Shown: positions 12,724 to 24,956 of the stretch, in pieces
How the letters are laid out: every line of letters begins with the position of its first letter
Position numbering within the stretch: the first letter of the stretch is position 1
Assembly (NCBI GenBank): GCA_037576215.1
Contig: JBANDB010000016.1
Span: 434,001-498,000 of the forward strand
Source: Armillaria gallica
Lineage: Eukaryota; Basidiomycota; Agaricomycetes; Agaricales; Physalacriaceae
Reading direction: 5' to 3'
DNA length: 64,000 nucleotides
Translations under genes and position numbers: made by a program
Notes under the pieces: generated by a model
The model's database searches: none
What the model was told of the DNA's origin: nothing
Seen by the model: only the letters and a program-made list of their open reading frames with translations

Positions 12724-13471
12724 ATGTCCGCACTCAACGCCTGTCTCAAAGTCGCCAATATCGCTGAAGCTTCCGGTGTCCCGTACGTCCAGAACGTGGC
12801 CAAGGTTGCCGGAGTTGTCTTCAAACTGCTCGAGGTTCGTTTAACCAGACTTTTTGCGGTTATGAATGTTGTCGCTAACTCTCCGTCCTACAGCAAAAGG
12901 GAAAGAACAAGAAGAATGCCGAAGAGCTCTGTCAGAGCATCGCAGACACGATTGTTGTCATCGACGACCTCGTTCGTATGCAAGGAGAACAGGGGACTTC
13001 GTGTTATATCGATATTTGCGAGGAGATGGAAAAGTGGGCTGCCGTTTCTACTTGCTGTTTTTCTTCAACGGTACTCAATGTTCTTGTTACAGATACCTTC
13101 AACGGATGGCGCAAGATATCAAGGATTTTAAGCTCAAGAACCGTGGCCTTAGAGGCGTCTTCTGCGTGGACGATTTCAGAGACGCCATCGAGTCTTACAG
13201 GAGGCGCGTGGATAATTTAAAGATGGACTCTGTGGTAATATTTCCACTTCCCGATTTTCGTGCCGCATCTCACGTTTTGCTGTAGATCCATTCAGTGGGT
13301 GACTGCCGTTCGGAGGTCACGCAGATACACTGCCTGTTGATGAATGCGACGCCACAGGCTGCTGTACGTCACTCTGAGGGCTTAAAGGAGTTCGTTTCCC
13401 GGATCCCGAAAACGCCTGTTGCAATCACTGCCCTTTTTTTTTTTACCCTGATCTGCTTCGAAAGCCATTGA
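12724..13471 (+). CDS. MLKL/HeLo-like four-helix-bundle protein, copy B
   Basis: Exons 12724-12834, 12894-13033, 13093-13234 and 13286-13471 join to 193 codons (192 residues). Exons 2 and 3 are exactly 140 and 142 nt, as in A, C and D. Start MSALNACLKVANIAEAS. Helical positions match A, with the last helix FRDAIESYRRRVDNLKMDS. The protein ends PKTPVAITALFFFTLICFESH: about 14 hydrophobic residues close to the C-terminus, which could insert in a membrane as a tail anchor. Intron 2 has a GTGGGC donor. The frame is intact. Its copy across the duplication is gene C. Family by pattern recognition; membrane action is inference. Confidence 0.7.
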
Positions 13472-14273
13472 GGTACCAGATCGATTGATCGGCCACAAAT
13501 TTCTATTAATAGTTTTACCATTTCAGTATACACTTAATTCATTCTCGCACCTACGTCCAAAGTTCAATGCACTTCGTTTCGCAGCTCGCATGGAAGGTGT
13601 AAAATTGTCGTTTCACTGATATAACACAGCCACTGGCAGGGAATTAATTTGAGCTGGGCACTAACAATTACATTTCAAGCATTGGTACGGTCGGTTGTCA
13701 GTGAACTGGGTCACTTCACTGAAGAATAAGTAGAGAGAGGGTCGTTTCCGTCCATTCGGCTAGTAGGAGCTTTCAATGTGGCTATGTTAAGATACATCTC
13801 TTTCCATGGCATCTTTGGCCATATCTCACATGAACAGAAAGCCAAGAATTAAATTCTGGCTCGATAGCACATTACTCGTCGCACCTTCTTACAATATTTA
13901 CTTACCCCTTTGCTGCCACCAGAAAATCAACCCAGGCAGTTAGAGTAGTGAATATGCCCTTTGACAGAACCAAGATGTGGAGAGAAACATTTCCTACATG
14001 GCGATCAAAGTCGGCCATGAAGCTTGTTGTTTACTTTCCAAGGAGTCGTAGACTATCCCAGTTTGGCACTGAACGCTCTGGAGGTGAGGCCTGTGACTCG
14101 TAATCATTTGTGGATTATCGGTTCACTTGTAATAGTTATAGATACAAGTTCCGCGAGCAAGTGATAGCGACGGCTTGTTGTTACTACTTATCACATGCTA
14201 TCCCTTCTATAAATCCGAGGACAGGGATACTTGGATTCAGAATCCACTGATCCTTCTTTCGATGCTGTTTCCT
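13472..14273. other. Intergenic, duplicated at 25.72-26.27 kb
   Basis: No gene seen. The part from about 13690 matches 26010-26220 (for example gagggtcgt, acattactcgtcgc versus acattacgagtcgc), showing that the duplication continues past gene B into the inverted pseudogene. Confidence 0.55.
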
Positions 14274-14937
14274 TCATGTTTCACATCTCGGCGAGGATGC
14301 GGTGGATCTCAATAAGCGCCAACATACTGTACCCGGAATGTGTATCTACACCACGTAAGGGACCAGACCATCGCCTTCGGAAAGTGAAAGTCTACACACC
14401 AAGAAGTCCATCTTCAAGTCATCGACACATTTCTTGTAACCTTGAATGGTGCCTTGGAACTTGTTGACATTAAGAAAGCCCTGCCGTGATTGGGCTGTGC
14501 GTCTGTCAGATTGCGGGCTATGCCGATGAGGTGACCATTAGCTGTGGAGGAAATACAGCATGCGAGAATGGTGACTGACCCTTCCATCTCTGCGCCAATG
14601 TCCCGGAAAGAGGCTGCTTCTTGCTCCCCATGTATACGGATAAGGGTTTGGCTAACTGATGACTGTAACCGTAATGCTGTGGCACAGCTCCTTCACGTCT
14701 GTCGTCTTCTTTCTTCTTTGCTTCATTCTATCGACACCGCAGAGTCAGGGGCAAGAATTATATCTGTCGGAGAAAGCGACATGTATACCTCGAGTAGCTC
14801 TGCGACGACTATGGCGACTTTGGAGAGACTCGAAACCTACGGTATACCAGAAGCCTCGACAACACTGGCGACTTGGAGAAAGGCATGGAGAGCGTGCAGG
14901 TGGCGTGTGCTTGGAAACGTATGTGCTGTAGAGGCTG
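14274..14937 (-). pseudogene. Inverted four-helix-bundle pseudogene 1
   Basis: Read on the minus strand, the exon order of the family is recognisable: ALHAFLQVASVVEASGIP, then TLIRIHGEQEAASFRDIGAE, then GYKKCVDDLKMDFL, with GT-AG introns at the usual places. It is broken: the start ATG is replaced by CTG, the Tyr codon after GIP is TAG, exon 2 contains a frameshift and a stop, and the C-terminus ends early at 14274. It faces gene B tail to tail and corresponds to the pseudogene at 26270-27152. Confidence 0.75.
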
Positions 14938-14960
14938 GGCATCTATCATCACGGCGATAG

Positions 14961-16108
14961 GAACGTGTGCTGTATAGCGCTCTAAGATGATTCAAGACCT
15001 GTGTCCTGTGTAGACGTACCGAGTCAAGTGTTACACGAGACACGAGAAGGAATACGCTGTGTTCCAGGAAGCAGACCAGTGATAGTGGCGCATAGTACAT
15101 GTATAAACGCGAAAGACGATGACAATGCAGAAATCGGGGCGTTCTGAAATTAGAGACTATCTTTTGAGCTGCAATTAGGGCTAGCAGTAGTGTAAATTAG
15201 CGACATACAGATAACGGGTTGAAAGGTGCGTACTATTAGTCTCCGCATAACGGTAGATCTGCTGGATTCAATTACCAAAGATGAGATGTGAGGATGAAGG
15301 AGAACGGCATTTATTTCATGGTCTGGATTGGGAATTATTAATTACAATCTCTTAGGAGTCAGGACTATCATCTTTGGTTTACCTCAGATCCATGGTTATC
15401 TGATGATAAATTAATGATTTCCAACTTCGAAGGGCATAGGCAGTTCAGCACAGGCACGGAGGACGAGGTTGAGAAATCAAATCTAGAAACCGTGGGAGCA
15501 AGCATAAGTACATATAGAATTGGGATGTGAGAGTGAAAAGGACTGACCAGTAGATAGCAGAAGGTCGTTATCTTCACGAGTACCAGAGTACTAGCCAATA
15601 ACAGCTGAACAATCCGAGAATCATGATGCAGCGACGGGTATACGTCTTTGGGCTTCTGGCAGCTGCGTCGCTTGCTTCAGTAATAGAAATCCTTGGCTGG
15701 AGGGTCACGGTCACTAAGCTGATTGTTAATAGCTGGGGGAGCGGTTTATGTGGGAGTATTATGGGAATCAGATCACCCTGATCAAAATTTGAAGGGGAAG
15801 ACCATCACAAGTTAAAGTCGGCGAGTACGAATTGAGGACGATCGTGCGGCATAGAGGAGTGCTTAGCGCAGCAGCGGAGTCCGATGATTACCAGGAGACA
15901 CGTTCGCTCTAGTCGCGCAATTTGTGATTGCGCAATGAGCAGAAGTCGGTCTTTTGTTTCTTGTTTATATGATGTACAGAGCAACTTCGGCGGGAAGGAG
16001 TGTATCCACTAGCATAGAAGCGCAACGGGTGTCGAAATAGATCTTGCAGAAAGTTGCCTTTGTACGAGACCAAGTCATGGTGGAGTCGGGATCAACCGCT
16101 TACTTATC
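14961..16108. other. Intergenic remnant of the duplicated unit
   Basis: No supported gene; short minus-strand frames (15368-15598) have no recognisable domain. By position it corresponds to 27.15-27.84 kb of the second unit, with weak scattered similarity such as gatgtacagagc (15970) against gatgtactgagt (27700). Confidence 0.45.
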
Positions 16109-16260
16109 CGGCCCGATCAGACATCGCGTTGATGGCGTGGGAACTATCGGCGCTTTTCGTCTCGCTTCCTTGACCTCTCCCCGCGTCGATAATCAAGCCA
16201 TCCTAGGTCGTGCACCCGGGTCGCCATGGTGACACCGTCGTCTAGACGTCACTGAAAGTT
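16109..16260 (+). promoter_or_regulatory. Orphan upstream block of a lost four-helix-bundle gene
   Basis: GGCCCGATCAGACATCGCG then TTGATGGCGTGG (16109-16140), followed by CTC-rich sequence, matches the start of the upstream blocks of genes A, B, C and D. No gene body follows. Similarity fades by about 16260 and a transposon starts at 16378, so a fifth forward copy appears to have been deleted or displaced here. Confidence 0.6.
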
Positions 16261-16377
16261 CAATTGCATAGTCCAACATTCCCCCGATTCTTTGAAGCAG
16301 GTGGATCTATGCGGCGGAAAGGAAGGACTTGAGCTGAAGGCCACCCATATTTATCGGTTGACTGGCTATATGCGCTA

Positions 16378-16416
16378 CACAGCGCATGATCGAAGATTTT
16401 AGCATAGGGGTATTAT
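16378..16416 (+). repeat. Left terminal inverted repeat of the Plavaka-like element
   Basis: CACAGCGCATGATCGAAG followed by ATTTTAGCATAGGGG. Pairs with the inverted copy at 21952-21990 at roughly three quarters identity; preceded by CTA. Confidence 0.75.
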
Positions 16417-16724
16417 GAGGAAAGTCCTAAAATCTCCGACAAGTTCTTCCCATTACATCATAATTACTTCATATGCGAATTGATCCGAATTTACACGCTT
16501 CCTTCGGAATATGCCCTGAATTCCCCCAAAGTTTTCTTTCAATTCCCCACGATTTCTCGTACGCGCTCGCCTTTCGATGGCCCACCCCTCCGCTCCACCC
16601 CGCGCTCCTGCTTCTTTATTGCTTTGTTCGCTGTACATTTCCTGGGTGCTGCCAATATGTATCCATTCTTACTGCTAATACACGTTCTTTCTGCCCTATA
16701 CTTGCTTCCTTCCCTCAGCGCAAT

Positions 16725-18281
16725 ATGTCCTCTACAAATAACCATACCAATGGCGTTCCAACCACTACCGGCCCTCCTGCATCATCCAAGAATGCACTGA
16801 TCCTTCGTCTCAATGAAATAGCCGAGCAAGTCGCTGCACTGAGAGACGAAAACAACCAGCTGAAGACGGCTCGCGAACGGGATCGAGCACGGATTACAGC
16901 GCTTGAAGTTGAGATGGCCGGAATCAAGGATACGCTCAATGACATGAAGGCACGGCCAATGCAAGAAGCGTCCGACGGTGAGGATGAGGGAGGAGAGCTG
17001 GATGAGGAGACGAGGAAAAGGCTGGAACTGAGTACGTTCCACGCTAATTCGAATACGTTCAAGGTGAGTTCTAGATTTCTATCAAGTAGATGAGGAAACT
17101 CACCCTATATCTCCAGAGTCTCGTTCGTATGATATTCAACGAGCTCATGGGTCTGCCCAAGTCATCTTCCGAGGTACCTCCCTATCCTGAAGACGAGTCA
17201 GCATGGCCAGTGAACGAGAATACGAAGGAACGGTACCTGCGGTTTCGTTGGGACAAGCTCGCCCGAAATAAAGACAATGACTTCGGCATCAAGATCGTCT
17301 GCAACTACATCACCTCAAAAGGTGCTGCACATGTCCCGGCCGCGGCGCCTGCGATTGCTGCCATTACACAGGAAGATCTTTATGATCGTGTTTCAAAGCG
17401 TTTTCAGGAGATGGCAAAGAGCGCTCGCAAGGCAGTGAAGAAGGAGGAAAGTGTTGAGCCCACGTTGGCGGCTATGACTGTCAATGGCGAGGAGGCAGGC
17501 GAGGGGATGGGAAAGGAGGTCAAGAAGGAGCTGAAGAAGTCGGTTAAGCAGAGCCGACAGAAGGGAGTGAGTACTTGCTCTGTTCGAAAGGCAATGCTGA
17601 CCATATTTTCACAGAAATACACCATACGGCAGCGTAAATATGACAATCTCCCTGCTGGCCATGCCTTGAAGGACCCGAAATTTGTGCCAGCATTGACTTA
17701 TACGCTTATGTCAGAGGACGACGATGTCTACGAAGCAGGAGAACTTGTTACAGGGAAATACGAGTCCCATGCACCAACGTACCGTTCGACGGAGGTGTGT
17801 CCATCTATTCCGAACTAGTTAGTATGAGTACTCATGACAACAGTTGACCAACTTTTACGAGGCTCTTGACAAGGAAAAGGATCCAGCGCCTACTTCTCGA
17901 TATCTCCCACATGTGCGAGGCGAGGCGATCGATATACCACCACCCACGACAAACCACTTGAAGTACAAGGCACGTCGCTGGATGGTTGACCCGGCATGGT
18001 TAGTGAAGGCAGAGAACATCAAGTATGACGTCCCAAGTCGTATCGCGGAGAGTGGGAAGCTTTGGGGAGATGAGGAGGATCCGGAAGATCTTGAGGCGAA
18101 GGCAAAAAAGGTGAAGCAGGAGAAGCAGGACATCAAGAAGAAAATGCGATTGGATGAGGATGGGAATGGCAAGGCGACAGCAACAGGTAGCAAAAGGGAT
18201 AAACGTCCGAGGAAAGCGGCACCGGTATCCACAGCAGCGTCGGCCGCAACCTCAGGCGCTGATGGTGACTGGTCTGACTGA
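16725..18281 (+). CDS. Coiled-coil companion protein of the Plavaka-like transposon
   Basis: Four exons (16725-17063, 17117-17566, 17615-17794, 17844-18281), all phase 0, give 468 residues. The start MSSTNNHTNGVPTTT is the first ATG in the frame after a pyrimidine-rich leader. Residues about 25-85 form a coiled coil (LNEIAEQVAALRDENNQLK and onward). The middle region contains RFRWDKLARNKDNDFGIKIV. A Lys-rich stretch (KKELKKSVKQSRQKG) and the C-terminal KRDKRPRKAA could direct it to the nucleus. It ends GDWSD. Similar proteins accompany transposases of this group in mushroom genomes, as I recall. A DNA-binding or transposition-accessory role is inference. The frame is intact. Confidence 0.7.
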
Positions 18282-21200
18282 TCATACTTCATCGTCTTCT
18301 CCATCGTAGAACTCTGGCTCGGACGCTTCCTAGAATAGATACGTATGCATTTTTCGAATAGCTCAGATAGAATATCGCTTACATGGTCGAACGAAATTGA
18401 AATCCATAGATCTTTTTGCAGAATATTGGAGTGAATTGGAATGAGTGCTAAGGGGGCCTCGAACGATGAAACAGGTACAATTTCGGGAGCTGCAAATCTG
18501 TCTGCCAAGGAGACATAGATACCGAGCATCTCTGCGCTATGAAGAGGATCAGAGCCGATCTTCTGATCTATGCAACGAGACACCTACTATTCATCCCAAG
18601 GCATAGCTGGCATATCAGCATCTGACAACAGCCGTCGGATGACTGCACAGACATGAGGCTTTCTGTGTGAAAACGGGAGATTAATAACCATCAGGCGACA
18701 TATCTGAACGGGAACACGACGTTGATGCAGCAGTATTAGCGTGAATGAGTCTGCTTGGGTCCGAGTATTTTGAAGGCAGCCATATCGGATTCCATCCTTG
18801 CGAATATAAGGGGGAAAGCGAGTTGAATTGCTGGAAACAAAGGGCTGGCCTGGTTCAATTGAGAATTCGCGAACTATATTGAGGTCAGGCAGAATGTCTT
18901 GCAGATAAGCTAGGGCAAGAGCATATAGCAATCCAGAGTCGTCCACAGTTCGCAGATTTCGTGGTTTGGCCAGTCGTTTAGGTAGCTTTATACGGTCTAC
19001 AGGAAGCCAAGATGTAAGCCAAAGCTATGGAAGGGAGAAAGGTATACCTGTTTCTGTTTCGCTTTGGAAGATGGCTATCTGGGTCATCATAGCGCCTCGT
19101 TCTCGTCCTTCTGATTTGATGATACGTTCTATCAGCTGTCGCTCCAGCGGGTGAGAGTCATCAGGGAGAGCAAGAAGCAATTCATAGATCAGATGAGTTT
19201 GAACCCAGTTCCGGACCAAGGTCAGCTCCATGCGGCCACCATCATGGCCATTGTGATTGACTTTCTCTAGCATCCCATTAAATCTCTCAAAAGCAAAGAG
19301 CCACCATGAATATACAGGGCCAAAGCGTCGGATCATATCACAGAAATGACGAGACAGATGATGGTTGATGACAAGAGGGATCCTTAGTCGGATGCATGCA
19401 CGGCAATACTGAAGCATGAACTGCTGCGCCTGACAAGCTTGAGCCATAGAGATCTTGCGTGTAGCAAAGAGGCGGACACTAGCGCAGAGAAGAAGGATTG
19501 CATTATAGAGTGATCTTCGATTTCGAGAGCAGGTAGTCGTTATTTTTTCGGCTGGTGAAGTTGGCGGAGCAGAGTCAGGTATGATATCGAGATCATTCCG
19601 CCACGTAACCCAAAGAAGAACAGGTGTCACGGTAATGAGGCGTCGCCATTCGTCCGCCTTCTTCAGAGATTGATTTTCTCCCATCTAAGAGAAGTGTTAG
19701 CATGGATCTGGATCATAATCACTACGTACATTCTTCGGAAGCCTTGTTACATGACTAGGCCAGCGGATTGAGTTGATACAATCTTCAAATCGTTGCTTAG
19801 CTGAGTCTTGGCCACCCAACCCTGAGAACATATGAGCAGCAAAAAGAACCTGCATAAATAGATGCATAATGATGCCAAGGAAAACGGCATGCATGAAATC
19901 GAGTGCAGTTTTCTTGACTGGGAGCCAGTCTGGCAACAGATTTACTGTCGACCACCGGATGCCATAATCTTTGAGTATTTGGTTCTGGCGCCGTACAGGT
20001 GCATCACGGGAGCGAAAGGCATGTCGTAGCAACTCATAGTCATCTTTGCGCTCAGCTGTAGCAATGACAATGAGTACCAAACAGAAAGAATTGCGAAGCA
20101 GATACCTGAGTTGTCCGCATATGACTCCGCCTTATTAACATCAAGAAGCGTTGTTTTGCAGTATGGACATGGATGAAGGTCGGCAGCATGTCCGGCTTGT
20201 CCTGAGATCTTCCGGGCAGCGGGCGTATCACAGTTTGAGCAGATGTAGTCAGCATAGACCGATGCACGCTCCGGCTGTCCATGTATGTCCATCTTGACAC
20301 CTTAAAGATAATGTAATTAGTCTCGAACTCGAAGGAAAAAGGTGCTCACCATCTTTTAGGATCGCCATCTCCTTTATCGAGGGCTCCAAGCAATGATTCA
20401 GCTGCTGTGGCGATGGCTCCTTAGGTCCAGGCATGATGAATGGGCAGATAACGTTAATTTGAAGAAAGCGTTGGTCTATCTTGAGGTCATTTATTGAAAG
20501 GTATGCAGGACCAGTAGAATGCGGCCGATTCTCTAGTAGTCCAAGCCTAGAAGTAGGATTAAAACGTGTATTGTATAGTAAATAATACTCACCAATCGAC
20601 ATTCCAGGACAAATGAAGCCCATAGCGGTGACTTGTGAGCTTAACACGTCGATCTGTACCACCAGAAGGGACATCACGAATGGTTCCTTTGTCCCCAACT
20701 TCACGGGCAGTGTTGGTATATAAATCATGCCATCCCTGACCATCTGACATGTCGCTCATCACGAAATTAGGGTCGTCGTTTTGGTCTTCAGGATCGTTCC
20801 GGCTATCTCGAATTGATGAAGCGAAGCCTGGGCGCATGAAGAAGCGACGGAGAGTGTGAATGATGGAAGTGTGGGGAATAATAAGGAACGGCTCCCGGTG
20901 TCTCCTGCCCTTGGAATCCCTCGTCTCCTTGTATAAGATTCCATCACATTCTTCGACAAGACATCATGGAGAATCAAGCTCTTGCAGTTCAGCCGGAGAG
21001 TGGTGCTTCCAGCACTTTGGGCAGGCGGTATACTGAGTGATGAACTCGTCTGGGTCAATTCCAAGTCGGCGCTTCGCACTCTCCAGTGTTCGAACGGGTC
21101 GTGGAAAGGTGGGAAGGGTGCCGGCAATAAGGTGCGAGTCTAGAGTCCCATTTAGCTGGTCTGTTGCCTGTTTGACGCTGAGCCCATTGTAGACGTTGCC

Positions 21201-21797
21201 AATCGCAGCTTGAAGGTATGCGAGTCGTATGTGTGCTTTTTCATGAAATGCTGGGCGAGAAAGATCTGGAGTGCCGTCATTTGAGTCAACTCGAGGCTCT
21301 TGGATATTGGGGAGAGATACTGGGATGAACTCAGTGTCACCGCGAGCTGGAAGAGAATTCCGATTTTCTTCATGTTGGACTGGACTAGCTGAACGACGAG
21401 GTGAAGGAGGCATCGCAGGTGGGCTCAAATGATTTGTTGGATTATACTCATCTTCATTCCCAGCATCGTCAAACCAATCAAACCAGTCACCAGCTCGAGG
21501 ACCATCTTCATTGCCACTATCAGAATTCTGCTGCAGATATGGTGCGGGCCGTTGAGCTTCATGCTGTCCATCTTCCGGATTGACACTGTCTGTATCAAGA
21601 GCCTCTGGGGCTAGGCCACCAACCACTACTGCCAGATCTTCTGCTGTCGATGCTGTTGCTGTTGCCTTGCTGGACTTCAGTCTGCTATCGCCGTATTTCT
21701 TGAGATGTTTCTGGACAAGCTGAGCACTCTGGTAATCGTATCCAAGAGGTGTTTTAGCACAGTGGTTGCAGGGACAGAGTATCTGAGTAGCGGGCAT
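18282..21797 (-). CDS. Plavaka/CACTA-like transposase
   Basis: Spliced minus-strand gene starting MPATQILCPCNHC at 21797. In order it has an N-terminal Cys-His module (CPCNHC with a downstream H); an acidic low-complexity linker; a CPKCW motif; the segment LRRFFMRPGFASSIRDSRND; an internal zinc module (CSNCD and HPCPYCKTT, about 20140-20240); LPDWLPVKKTALDFMHAVFLG; the region VYSWWLFAFERFNGMLEKVN (about 19260-19310), whose FERFNG is the family hallmark with a catalytic acidic residue; and a short last exon ending EFYDGEDDEV at 18282. Several exon joins were checked, for example intron gtaagcgat to ctattctag. Two TAG codons at 18584-18589 fall inside a plausible 60-bp intron, so the gene may still be functional. 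It would cut and rejoin DNA at the CACAGCG ends. Confidence 0.75.
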
Positions 21798-21951
21798 GAG
21801 GGCAGAGTAAGAGAAACATGTATTAGGGTTCGCGTCGAAGGCGTGTCTATTACACGTGATGGGCGAAAACTTGTCGCCCTATAAATACTCAGGCAGGAAA
21901 ATGGTGCATCGGGACATCCGGTAGAATTGACAGGTATTACTAAAATTAGCT

Positions 21952-21990
21952 ACATTGCCCCGGAGCAGAAATCTCCGATCTTACGCTGTG
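21952..21990 (-). repeat. Right terminal inverted repeat of the Plavaka-like element
   Basis: Read on the minus strand it starts CACAGCGTAAGATCGGAG, then ATTTCTGCTCCGGGG. It is followed on plus by CTA, matching the left flank. Confidence 0.75.
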
Positions 21991-22251
21991 CTAGTTATCA
22001 CGCGTCCAGGGTGGATCGACTAGTGCGAACAGCCTTGTTTTGATTTTGACTTAGGTACGTGCATCCATACCGTTAGATGCTTACAATTCATCCTACAATT
22101 CTAGCAACATTTGATTCCATGTATGTCCCGTCTGTATATCAGCACTAAGCGACGATGGCCTCTATCCATGCTAATGCAACTCGGATTACCGCAACGCGAA
22201 TGCAGCAACGAGTCCATCAACACCCTGCACTGTCACCAGGTTGATATTACC

Positions 22252-23100
22252 TCATTCCTTTCTTGACTCCACGACGGCGTCGCAAGATCCCGCAGTAACA
22301 TACCATTCTGGCTTCAATGTCGCATGCGCCAACGCCGTCCTATCCTCACTCGATTGCACCTTATACCGTCTCCCATCCGTTGTCTTGTGATGGTTTACCA
22401 CGTTCTTCCCGTCCAGTTCTTTCCCGCCCGAACCAGATAGCAAGCCTATCCGCATCCATGAACATAACGTTATCCTCAAATGGCTGCTACGGATACTTAG
22501 CGGTCTTGCCATCCCTCCTTGGTGAACCTTCGACGATCTCGAAGGTGTGCTGAGCCTAGCTGAGGTTTGGAGCGGGCACGGGAGGTGCGACAGATATCAT
22601 ACGCATATTTATTACTGCGCTTGAGTTCCTATAAGAGCCATTCTGGGTGTATGCGGCAATGACAAGGTTCAGGTGGGAAGAGGAAGCCGAGTTCGCTTCA
22701 AAGCATATGTGGGGCTTATCTCTCCGCGGCGAGAAGAATCAGGAATCGCTACAGCGGATCTCGATGAGCTCGCTGGTGTTCAAGTTTCACCGGAAGCGGT
22801 GGAACGAGCTTCGGAAGGGTATGGAATGGGACGCGGGGTGTGGTCAGTGTGGTCGGTTGATGGGTCTGGTCAGCATGGACGGCTCTGGTGTGGAAGATGT
22901 TTTGTGGAATGGACGCGAGGCCATTGGGAGTTGGACTATGTTCGCTGGAGATAGCAGAGTGGCCGGAGATGGATGCTTGCTTATTGGACGGAGAAGTGTC
23001 CCGATGTGGGAGGTTGGCGTATGATTGGCTGGAGGTGTTGGAGAGGGCGAGGAAATGTCTGATTGAGCTACTGGAAACGGCGTGAAGCCAAGGTTAGGGC
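22252..23100 (-). pseudogene. Decayed gene of an unidentified family, second copy
   Basis: Partner of the pseudogene at 10.4 kb. Minus-strand pieces include SHLNLVIAAYTQNGSYRN, QHTFEIVEGSPRRDGKT, EDNVMFMDADRLAIWF and ALAHATLKPEWYVTAG. They fall in different frames, with an in-frame TAG after DGKTAKYP, so at least one frameshift and one stop are present. The conserved DGKT-EDxxxFxD core is shared with the first copy. Plus-strand frames over the 5' half show Cys pairs (CGQCGRL), so the original orientation of that part is not settled. Confidence 0.4.
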
Positions 23101-23848
23101 GACTCATCATCCTTTTGTACTTCGCTAACGATATACCTCCATAGCATTCTCGCTAGGGGTGTTGAAGTAACATCCAACACTTTTCATGGCTGTAGGTACA
23201 TTTCCAGTCTCCCGTTGCCGTCGTCAGTCCTGACAATGAACGATTCAGGGTTTATGTGACAATTTCTTTTTTGAATTTCCTCATGTACCAAAGGTGAGCA
23301 TCGTTTCCTTATGATGCCCCTAAACGCGTCTCTGATAGACGCCGTCCGGTACTAGTACCTATCACATGCCCAATGTCGTTTCCTATGTTATATGCATTCA
23401 ATATTCTCCCCGCCATGTGGGAAACCGAATCCTGTCGAGATTATGAACTGTTTGTGGAGGTTTCGAGAAAGTTTACACGGATGGCGACAAGCAAGGTCAA
23501 CTGCTTGATAGAGATGTTGCCACGACGCCTCTGCTATAAATGCCCTCAAGAATATTGTGACCGGATCGACCATCTAGGATACGTGCGCAGACGGGCGTGT
23601 TCTATATATGGAGATAGCTGTAGTCGCTTTTGTATGAAAACCAATGCCTTGGCTTCGGGAGCCAGAAGCCCGGAGCGGTCAGCACGCGGCTTTCTTGTTT
23701 TCCTCTGGCGTTCTCATATCTGATTCGTTCTAGGGAATGACATGCTTCCAACTTGTAAGCAGACATCGACGCTGAATGGACAGGTGCATACAGTCACCTC
23801 AGCTGCCCAGTGACTAAATTGACAAGGTTGGAGTCAAGACTGCCTTTC
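23101..23848. other. Intergenic, duplicated from 11.2-11.7 kb
   Basis: A plus frame at 23373-23723 contains scattered Cys residues but no domain I recognise and no conserved counterpart in the first unit. No other feature seen. Confidence 0.45.
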
Positions 23849-24956
23849 TGGCCCGAAATCGCGTTGATGGTGTGGGAACGTCCAGGTTTTACTCTGTCGC
23901 CCACCTCATCGTCGATAATCTGACTATCCTCCCCCTCTATCCCTACTGACACGAGACGAATATTCCTTGACCTAGCACTACCGTCGACATGGAACTGCAA
24001 GAGCAACAGCCGTCACAAAGGCTTCAACGATAGAATTGCAACCGGAAACAGGGGGTAGACCGAAATTAAGCGTGCGCTTACTGATCAGCTTCGACTCCAA
24101 CCGCATTATGGTTATACCACAGTTCAACGTGCGTTCACTGGTCACGAACGACTTATCTTCATCATTTCGACTTGGTTAACAGGTGCGCATATAGCCTGGC
24201 CTCAGACCAATGCATACTTCGCAGTTTCGTGTCTTCTTCCCGTTGGACCTGTCTACGCTCGTCTCATCACTAATCTGTACATTGCCATGGGAAGCCCGAG
24301 GCACACACCAGAAAAATGGGCTACACTCAATGACGCCTGCATCCTCTAGACCTTGTTTGTTCCACGTGCGACCTTCAGCATCTGGCGTCGTTCGACGGAT
24401 ATGGGGATAATTGCCCTTCTTGACCAGATATGGTACCAAGATACACCGCCTGGAATATAGTTAGCTATTTGATGTCGGGCATCCATGTAGGCAGAAAGGG
24501 TAGCAGGTATTCGGTGAAGGTGCTGCAATACCATTTTGTGATGCTTTAGGGATAGACATCGAGTGTGTCTCCCTCATTTTATTCTCGATCTTTCACTGAA
24601 TGTGTTTTCTTTTTCTTAGAATCTCCTTCGTCGGGCGTACGCAATTCATGAGCGATTTCATATCATCCGGGGTATCCAGCATTCCAATATCATAGCGACG
24701 GCCTCGAGGAAGCACATAGCGACCATATCTCCAGACGTGGTAAATCCGAAATCGTCGTTCGCCTTGCAGACGTCTGCAAGTTCCTATTCAGTTGTCAACG
24801 GATATTGCTTTTGGTAAGTTTCCGTCATCCTTACGTTGTTTCGTTATCTTATCAGGTTCTGGCGCACCTTTTCATAATGCCGCAGCGCCGCAATTCTGCG
24901 AGTTGGCGCGCGCTTCTGCATTGCCCTCTACAGCACAAGTCTTACCACCAACCACC
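23849..24956 (+). promoter_or_regulatory. Conserved upstream block of four-helix-bundle gene C
   Basis: Landmark GGCCCGAAATCGCG then TTGATGGTGTGG (23849-23877) starts the block. A probable 5'-UTR intron (gtaagtttcc to ttatcag, about 24812-24856) and the ACCACC context before the ATG are shared with A and D. Confidence 0.5.

Larger units (their letters stand above)
16378..21990. mobile_element. Complete Plavaka/CACTA-like DNA transposon, 5,613 bp
   Basis: Imperfect terminal inverted repeats start CACAGCG at both ends (left CACAGCGCATGATCGAAG; right, reversed, CACAGCGTAAGATCGGAG) and remain alignable for about 38 bp. The 3-bp sequence CTA flanks both ends (16375-16377 and 21991-21993), as expected for CACTA-type target duplications. 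Inside are two convergent spliced genes, a coiled-coil companion on plus and the transposase on minus, whose stop codons meet at 18279-18284. The arrangement looks complete and may be mobile. Confidence 0.85.

Noticed and set aside
18584..18589. Double TAG as evidence that the Plavaka transposase is dead
   Set aside because: A 60-bp GT-AG intron of matching phase would remove both stops.
16260..22060. Starship-like giant element spanning the duplicated region
   Set aside because: No tyrosine-recombinase captain gene seen; the repeats are explained by segmental duplication plus a Plavaka insertion.
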